A stretch of 64,000 bases of DNA, from NCBI GenBank assembly GCA_035274425.1, contig DATEOC010000018.1, positions 1 to 64,000 on the forward strand, written 5' to 3'. The DNA is from JADMIH01 sp035274425. Its GTDB lineage: Bacteria; Chloroflexota; Chloroflexia; QHBQ01; JADMIH01. The translations under genes were made by a program, and so were the position numbers. This document shows positions 58,799 through 64,000 of this stretch, one piece after another (positions within the stretch are counted from its first letter, which is position 1; every line of letters begins with the position of its first letter). The notes under the pieces were generated by a model. It was not told where the DNA came from. It worked only from the letters and a program-made list of their open reading frames with translations, and did not search any database.

Positions 58799-61429
58799 AT
58801 GGAACACACCTTTAACGATGGGAAGAGCAAGCAACAACCGGGCCGCTCCCGCAGGGCCAGGTCATGGTCGGGTGAAAAGGTGGGGGATGAAGCAGCGCCA
58901 TATATTGCTCCTACGGTCATGGGTGGGGCGCGTCCGGCTGTATTGCCAGGTGCGAATCCGGTGGCCAGCGGAAAGCGCTATGTCGGGCGGTCTAAGTCTG
59001 CTCCGCGAGGCAATGCATCCCTTCCAGGCGCGCCCGCAGGTAGAGTAGTGGCAATACCCTCGCGTGCGGGTGTGAAAAGTGATGGCGCCGGGCACGTGGC
59101 GATTGCTCCCAGGACCAGGGTCGTCCCCTGGTCACTACGCCTCGCTGCCGCCGTCACGTTGATAATAATAGTTGCCCTGGGGCTGAGAGTCCCTGCTCTC
59201 GTCACCCCGCCAATAGACGCGCCCCTGGGCGTGGAGGCGACCCACGCAAGCACGGTAGCTATGCTTACCGGCGAGGTGAAAGGCTCTCTTGACACGGTAC
59301 GCGTCCTCTCCCTTGCTCCTGCCTGGCAAGGGTACGCGCCTGCCAACCCTGCCGGAGGCCTGCCCCTCTATACGTGGCTCACAGCAGGCGTGACCCAGGT
59401 GCTGGGAGGTAATCCGCTGGCCGGCAAACTGGTATCTATCTTGTTCAGCGTCTTAGCCGGGATCGCGCTCTTCTCGCTGGTCCGTAGGGCGGCAGGCGCT
59501 CGTGCGGGTCTGTATGCGATGCTGGCCTACGCCTTCTCACCCCTCAGCGCAGTAATGGGCAGCCAGTACGCGCCTTTCTCGCTGGTGCTGGCTGCTCAGG
59601 CGCTGGCTATGCTTGCGCTAGTTCGATGGAGCAACTCCGTGTCGGCGCAGAGGACGGGAGGCTCCCTGACCCTCTTCACCCTGTCGATGATCCTTGGCTC
59701 GGTGGCCTCCCTCCTCAGCCCTGGAAGCGCGCTCTTGCTCGTGCCTGCCGCTTACCTGATCATTTCCGACAGCTTCACGACCTCGCCAGGCGGCACCTTG
59801 TCTCGGCCAGGACGGGCCGTAGCAAGCTGGCGGGAGGCGTGGGCGATTTCGCCTAACAAAGGTCGCGCCATCGGGTACGGCGCGGCTACGCTCGGTGCCG
59901 CTTTCTTCTGGTGGCTCTTCTCGTCGGCATCGGGCAGCCAGGTGCCTCTAGCCGCGGGCGATGGGGGCGGTGGGGTTGGAACAATGGTAGCGGCCCTCTT
60001 TAGCGGCTCTACTTACGTACAGATTACGGGTGCGATGGCGGGTAAGGTCTTGACGGTGATGGGGATCGTCTTGCTAGGCGCGGGGCTTTTGCAGGGAGCG
60101 CGCCGGCCCGGACAGTGGCTCTTCCATACGTGGCTTCTGGGTGGCGCGGTGGCGGTCTTGCTGGACGCGAGCAGGCTCCCCCGCCACGACGACGTATTGC
60201 TGCCTATGCTCCTCCCGGCGTTCGCGCTTATCGGGATCGGTGCGGCGTGGGCAGGCTCACTCCCGGCGCGGGTCTGGCTCGCCCTGAGCGAGAGCAGGCG
60301 CGAGTCGGATAGCAATTACGCGGTCTCGCCCCATACTGCCTGGCTGCTCGACCTCCCGGAGGAGCGCAACGACCCGGCTCCCGCCGCGCGACCTCAGGCC
60401 CAGGTCGCCCTGAGCAAGAGCGTGGCACAGCGCGCGCGTTACGCCGGGGCGCGTATGCGCAGGGCGGGTCTGACGGGTGTGGGGCACCTCGCGGTGCTGG
60501 CCGGGCTTGGCGTCATAGGGCTGTCCGGGTTGCAGACGGTGAGCGCGCAGGTGCAGCCTAAAGAGGCGGTTGTGACAATCCAGGCGGTTGGAGAGGAGAT
60601 CGCCCGCGTCACCCCTGCCGATGCGCGCCTGGTAATCGCTGGACCTTCTGCGCCGGAGATATTCTACACCTCGAAGCGGACAGGCTGGGCGCTGCGGGAG
60701 GACGAGTTCAATATTTCTACTTTGCAGAGCATGATTCGCGATGGCGCTGGCTACCTGGTGAGCGCCGACCAGGAGTGGCTTGGCAGGCACCCAGATTACG
60801 TTGGCGTCCTGACGAACTATACGGTAAAGTCTCTCACCCGCGACTTCATCATGTTCGATCTGGGCGCGAGGCCCCCCGCGAATGACAGGCTCTACTTCCT
60901 GGAGACAGGGCACACGCTTGGCGGCGAGTTCCGGGCGTTCTGGGACCGCATGGGCGGCGTGCAGAAGCTAGGATACCCCATCTCGGAGGAGGTGAGCGAG
61001 ACGAACCCTGTTGACGGGCAGGTCCGCAAGATCCAATACTTCGAGCGCGCGGTCCTCGAATCGCACCCTGAATTCGTGGGCACGCCAAATGCTGTTATGC
61101 TTGCGGACGTGGGACGGTGGGTAACGAGAGGGCGCGCCTTCTCTACCGTCTCTCCATTCCAGAACAAGCCTGATCGTGTATACTTCCCACAGAGCGGCCA
61201 TTCGCTCAAGGAAGCATTTCTACAGTTCTGGCAGCGCGAAGGGGGGGTGGCTCTCTTCGGCTATCCCATCTCGGAGGAGCTGCCGGAGATCAGCCAGGCA
61301 GACGGCAAGGTGTACACGGTGCAATACTTCGAGCGAGCGCGCCTGGAATGGCACCCCACCGAATTGGGCACCCTTCGCGCCGTACAACTTGGCCTGATAG
61401 GCAAGCAGGCGATGGAGATGCAGAGGTAA
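58799..61429 (+). CDS. GT-C-type membrane protein with C-terminal cell-surface repeats
   Basis: Protein of 876 aa. Residues 1-100 are basic, Gly/Ala/Pro-rich and cytoplasmic. About 11 helices follow from residue 108, with the first external loop GVEATHASTVAMLTG. After residue 620 comes a soluble domain, then two repeats (about 700-790 and 790-876) of the form L..F....GG...GYPISEE...(D)GQ/K....QYFERA.LE.HPE, the LGFP-like wall-associated repeat common in Chloroflexota and actinobacterial surface proteins. ATG 58799 follows a GAGG ribosome site. It would tie glycosyl transfer to the wall surface; that combination is unusual. Confidence 0.75.
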   Translation: MEHTFNDGKSKQQPGRSRRARSWSGEKVGDEAAPYIAPTVMGGARPAVLPGANPVASGKRYVGRSKSAPRGNASLPGAPAGRVVAIPSRAGVKSDGAGHVAIAPRTRVVPWSLRLAAAVTLIIIVALGLRVPALVTPPIDAPLGVEATHASTVAMLTGEVKGSLDTVRVLSLAPAWQGYAPANPAGGLPLYTWLTAGVTQVLGGNPLAGKLVSILFSVLAGIALFSLVRRAAGARAGLYAMLAYAFSPLSAVMGSQYAPFSLVLAAQALAMLALVRWSNSVSAQRTGGSLTLFTLSMILGSVASLLSPGSALLLVPAAYLIISDSFTTSPGGTLSRPGRAVASWREAWAISPNKGRAIGYGAATLGAAFFWWLFSSASGSQVPLAAGDGGGGVGTMVAALFSGSTYVQITGAMAGKVLTVMGIVLLGAGLLQGARRPGQWLFHTWLLGGAVAVLLDASRLPRHDDVLLPMLLPAFALIGIGAAWAGSLPARVWLALSESRRESDSNYAVSPHTAWLLDLPEERNDPAPAARPQAQVALSKSVAQRARYAGARMRRAGLTGVGHLAVLAGLGVIGLSGLQTVSAQVQPKEAVVTIQAVGEEIARVTPADARLVIAGPSAPEIFYTSKRTGWALREDEFNISTLQSMIRDGAGYLVSADQEWLGRHPDYVGVLTNYTVKSLTRDFIMFDLGARPPANDRLYFLETGHTLGGEFRAFWDRMGGVQKLGYPISEEVSETNPVDGQVRKIQYFERAVLESHPEFVGTPNAVMLADVGRWVTRGRAFSTVSPFQNKPDRVYFPQSGHSLKEAFLQFWQREGGVALFGYPISEELPEISQADGKVYTVQYFERARLEWHPTELGTLRAVQLGLIGKQAMEMQR

Positions 61430-61468
61430 TCAGGCTACTATATTTCAAGCTCAGGAGCCGAATAGCTA

Positions 61469-62455
61469 TTGAGAGTCGCACTAGATAAAGAGCTGCACGA
61501 GCGTCTGGCCGTGCCGGATGAGCCTGCCCGCAACGGCCACCATGCTATTGACGCGCCCACGGCGGTAGTTGCTGCCCTCGTCTATGCTGACCTGTTCGAC
61601 TACCCTTTGACTATGGGAGAGCTTTACAGGTTCCAGGTCGGCACCAGTTACGGCCAGGAGGAGATTTCCAGGGTCGCAGGCGAGTTGTCAGATGCCGGTG
61701 GGCCTATCTCCGTGGACGGGGATTATTACTCCCTTCGCGGGCGCGAGGGGATATTCAATATCCGCCCGCGAAGGGAGCGGGCATCAGAACGCGTCTGGCG
61801 GAGAGCGCATCTGTGGTCGCGGTGGATGGCAAGGACGCCCTTCGTGCGCATGATTGCCGTCACGGGCGCGCTCTCGATGAACAATCTTTCAGGCAGGCCG
61901 GACATTGACCTCCTTGTTGTCACCGAGCCTGGAAGGGTATGGGTGTGCAGGCGTCTGCTGGTACTGCAAGTGCGGCTGGCGCGCCTCTTCGGGGACGACC
62001 TATGCCCCAACTACATCCTCTCCACCTCCAACCTCCAACTCGACCAGCGTGACTTTTTCACCGCCCACGAGCTTGCGCAAATGGTGCCGCTCAAAGGGGA
62101 AGCGATCTATCGCTGGATGCTTGGGGAGAACTTCTGGGCCAGGCAATTCCTCCCGGCGGCATTCGCGCCAGCAAAAAATGAGCCGCAAGCGACTACCTCC
62201 GGTTCTCCTTGGCGCCTGTTGGAGAGATTGTTTGGGATGCGCATCTTCGATAGGTGGGAGGGATGGGAGCTTCGCAGGCTGAGGGCCAAGCTTGCCCCTA
62301 TCATCGGCCAGGCAGCGGAGGTCGTCTGCTCCCCGGAGCAATGCAAAGGGCATACCGGGCTTCACCGCGCCTCGGTGCTCGCACGTTACGGCGGGCGCCT
62401 CCGCGAGCTGGGGATCGATGAGCCTCTGGCCTCTCTGCTTGAAGCAAATGTGTAG
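61469..62455 (+). CDS. Nucleotidyltransferase-fold protein
   Basis: Protein of 328 aa. A winged-helix-like N-terminal part (residues 30-100) is followed by the nucleotidyltransferase beta-fold signature VTGALSMNN...GRPDIDLLVV, in which Asp145 and Asp147 would hold the metal; the G-S/A-L...D-x-D layout is kept although the usual GS is G-A. The remaining 170 residues are helical. TTG 61469 has an AGGAG site at somewhat long spacing. It may modify a nucleotide, antibiotic-like molecule or polyprenyl sugar; only the fold is supported. It follows the membrane operon by 39 bases. Confidence 0.65.
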   Translation: MRVALDKELHERLAVPDEPARNGHHAIDAPTAVVAALVYADLFDYPLTMGELYRFQVGTSYGQEEISRVAGELSDAGGPISVDGDYYSLRGREGIFNIRPRRERASERVWRRAHLWSRWMARTPFVRMIAVTGALSMNNLSGRPDIDLLVVTEPGRVWVCRRLLVLQVRLARLFGDDLCPNYILSTSNLQLDQRDFFTAHELAQMVPLKGEAIYRWMLGENFWARQFLPAAFAPAKNEPQATTSGSPWRLLERLFGMRIFDRWEGWELRRLRAKLAPIIGQAAEVVCSPEQCKGHTGLHRASVLARYGGRLRELGIDEPLASLLEANV

Positions 62456-62523
62456 TGCAGAGTCTTACTCGCTAAGAACAGGATTGAGACTAGAGCGCCC
62501 ATCAATAACGAAGCACCATACTC

Positions 62524-62609
62524 CCTGTCATTCCGAACGAAGTGAGGAATCTCCGAGCTTGGACGTATGGATATAGTTTTAGATTCTTCGCTTCGCTCAG
62601 AATGACAGG
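62524..62609. repeat. Inverted-repeat element of the GTCATTCCGAACGAAG family
   Basis: Two 29-base arms (62524-62552 and 62581-62609) match at 25 positions, separated by 28 bases. The arm core GTCATTCYGARCGAAGYGA is shared with the hairpin at 41821-41875. It lies in a 251-base spacer with no other feature seen. Confidence 0.8.
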
Positions 62610-62706
62610 CTAATGAGTACAGTTCTTGCATACCCTTTAAGCATGACAGGCAAAAGCGTATTGTTATTACACAGCTTTTAAGGGATCAAAACCCGTCTTC
62701 CAAACT

Positions 62707-63252
62707 ATGGATGATACTCCACCTGGCGACATGGATGGTGATGCGCCCGCCTATGAGCGGCGGGTCGCCGACGCCGGTATGCGGCCTCCTGCCTTCATCA
62801 AATTAGTGGTTGCAGAGGTCGTTTCCAAAGTCCGGGTAACCGGGCAACCGCTAAATCACGAAATTCGGTGGCGCATAGCGAAGTTCTGGTACGGCCCCGA
62901 CCCCTCGGTCCACTACGAACTGGCCCTGCATGAGAACACGTCGCAACTTGAGATTGGCCTGCACGCTGAGGCTTCTGCCGAGCGGAATCGCGCCCTGTAT
63001 GGCGCTTTCGACAAATGCCTGCTCGATATACAGAAGGAGCTTGGCACGTCGATGTGGCTCGAAGAGTGGGACCGGGGCTGGATGCGCCTGTATGAGACCT
63101 ATCCCCTCTGGCCGCTCGACACGCCACGCGTCTCCGAGGTCGCGGAGCGCATATTGGAGGTCATAGCCGTACTTGAGCCTATCTATGAGACTATTCGCGA
63201 GACGCTGGGGCTGGAGCTTATCCTTGCTCCAAAGGCCGTGCGCAGGCGATGA
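62707..63252 (+). CDS. Conserved-looking protein of unknown function
   Basis: Protein of 181 aa, soluble, with no signal peptide or membrane segment. A Pro/Asp-rich start (1-25) leads to an alpha/beta domain: FWYGPDPSVHYELALHENTSQLEIGLHAEA reads like adjacent beta strands, and the C-terminal RVSEVAERILEVIAVLEPIYETIRETLGL is one or two long helices that could dimerise. Codon use is like its neighbours. I do not recognise the family. ATG 62707 has no obvious ribosome site, so the start could be ATG 62731 instead. It is flanked by repeat elements on both sides. Confidence 0.65.
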   Translation: MDDTPPGDMDGDAPAYERRVADAGMRPPAFIKLVVAEVVSKVRVTGQPLNHEIRWRIAKFWYGPDPSVHYELALHENTSQLEIGLHAEASAERNRALYGAFDKCLLDIQKELGTSMWLEEWDRGWMRLYETYPLWPLDTPRVSEVAERILEVIAVLEPIYETIRETLGLELILAPKAVRRR

Positions 63253-63272
63253 TCGCGGTATGTCTGCAACCT

Positions 63273-63390
63273 CCGCCCGGAAGATAAATCTGCGGGCTAC
63301 GTATACAAGGTCCCCCTTCGGGGACTATTTTACTCAGTCCGCGTAGGCGGACTTCGTAGATTGTAGCCCGCAGATTTATCTTCCGGGCGG
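63273..63390. repeat. 118-bp MITE-like inverted-repeat element
   Basis: Terminal 28-base arms (63273-63300 and 63363-63390) are exact reverse complements. The centre holds two more hairpins, GTCCCC/GGGGAC around CTTC and TCCGC/GCGGA around GTAG. There is no coding frame. Size and symmetry are those of a small non-autonomous mobile or RNA-hairpin repeat. No target-site duplication is clear. Confidence 0.8.
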
Positions 63391-63521
63391 GGGTTGTCTT
63401 ATCCCTCGCGGCTTTCCACACATCGTGGAAAGCCACCTCCCCTAACGTGCTACGCTGCTATACTGCATGAGTGGCGCTGCCAGCGATGGAAGAGCCACTA
63501 GACTTAGCCTCTGGAGTCCCT

Positions 63522-64000
63522 ATGTTCTTTCGCTCGTTCACTCATGCCTCTTTAGACCCCACCGCCAGACGACGCCCAATACACCGTCTTTTTACTACCC
63601 TCCTGGCGGTTGCACTGGTAGCCCTCGGTTTCGCCCCTGTTGTTGCGCATTCGACGCCCCTCGGCCAGACCATAGAGGAGCCTGAGATTGGGGCGAGGGC
63701 AGCCATTGTGGTGGAATACCCGTCCGGGCGGATTCTCTACACGAAGAGAGCGCATGACCAGCTAGCCCCGGCCAGCACGACGAAGATACTCACGGCGATA
63801 CTCGCGCTCGAGTACGGCAAGCTGGACGATCTTGTAGCGATCATGCCGGACGACCTTGTAGGCGAGTCGACTATGGGCCTCCAGAATGGCGAAAAGCAGA
63901 CCATGCACGACCTCCTGTATGGGTTGATGCTGCCGTCGGGCAACGATGCCGCGATGGCGATAGCCCGCACCCTCGGCTCAAGGGTCGTGGCGGGTGAGGT
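63522..64000 (+). CDS. D-alanyl-D-alanine carboxypeptidase (peptidase S11), partial
   Basis: The gene runs off the window end. A signal peptide (basic RRRPIHRLF, then TTLLAVALVALGFAPVVA) is followed by the serine penicillin-binding fold: S85-T-T-K88 is the catalytic SxxK and S139-G-N141 the SxN motif; the KTG motif would lie beyond the window. It trims the terminal D-Ala of peptidoglycan outside the membrane (DacA/DacF type). ATG 63522 has GGAG five bases upstream; ATG 63486 in the same frame lacks one. The family is secure; the paralogue type is not. Confidence 0.9.
   Translation, partial: MFFRSFTHASLDPTARRRPIHRLFTTLLAVALVALGFAPVVAHSTPLGQTIEEPEIGARAAIVVEYPSGRILYTKRAHDQLAPASTTKILTAILALEYGKLDDLVAIMPDDLVGESTMGLQNGEKQTMHDLLYGLMLPSGNDAAMAIARTLGSRVVAGE

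Noticed and set aside
62456..63521. Insertion sequence remnant
   Set aside because: Only inverted-repeat elements without any transposase fragment are present; the 181-aa gene between them does not resemble a transposase.

Overview
The window is typical bacterial chromosome with a moderately GC-rich composition and no phage, plasmid or insertion-sequence genes that I can recognise. Several features point to a member of the Chloroflexota: three secreted proteins ending in triple SLH domains that carry a Cys-containing insertion (CGGxxEPCDGQNRPYFRP), a membrane enzyme ending in two 'FW..GG...GYPISEE' cell-surface repeats, many glycosyltransferases, and intergenic repeats of kinds I associate with that phylum. 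This assignment is inference; no rRNA is present to confirm it.

Layout. (1) 1-16.5 kb, all on the + strand: a tightly packed, mostly overlapping surface-polysaccharide cluster with three class I methyltransferases, six GT4-type glycosyltransferases, two GT-C-type membrane glycosyltransferases and a Wzx/MATE-like flippase. (2) 16.6-20.5 kb: a secreted SLH protein and another GT4 enzyme. (3) 20.5-22.8 kb, - strand: hpt and tilS. (4) 23.4-25.9 kb: a membrane PAS-PAS-GAF-HD-GYP sensor, presumably a cyclic-di-GMP phosphodiesterase. (5) 26.0-30.6 kb: a frameshifted membrane heparinase-like lyase gene and a GT-C-like membrane protein. (6) 30.6-35.8 kb, - strand: two SLH-anchored proteins built from seven-unit beta-propeller-like repeats. 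(7) 36-40.7 kb: elongator tRNA-Met, pepF, an initiator tRNA-fMet interrupted by a group I intron, then fabG and fabF. (8) 40.7-48.6 kb: a methyltransferase with a structured upstream region, two GT2 glycosyltransferases, a NERD-like protein, holB, an aminotransferase, a small HTH protein and an Ogg1-type DNA glycosylase. (9) 48.7-56.1 kb, - strand: four B12-binding-type radical SAM proteins and one GT4 enzyme. (10) 56.4-64 kb, + strand: two GT-C membrane proteins, a nucleotidyltransferase-like protein, an unknown protein and the start of a D-Ala-D-Ala carboxypeptidase.

Taken together, most of the window concerns the cell envelope: making, methylating, flipping and remodelling glycans, and anchoring secreted proteins through SLH domains. 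Housekeeping genes are interspersed.

The two most notable signals are (a) a group I intron of the tRNA-Leu(UAA) type inside the anticodon loop of initiator tRNA-fMet, on the - strand at 38113-38433, and (b) a recurring period-7 grammar in the spacers. Arrays of different heptamers, often inverted and sometimes keeping one 7-nt register for over 100 bp, occur at no fewer than nine places and run into the ends of genes. Long near-perfect hairpins and several families of palindromic spacer repeats add to this.
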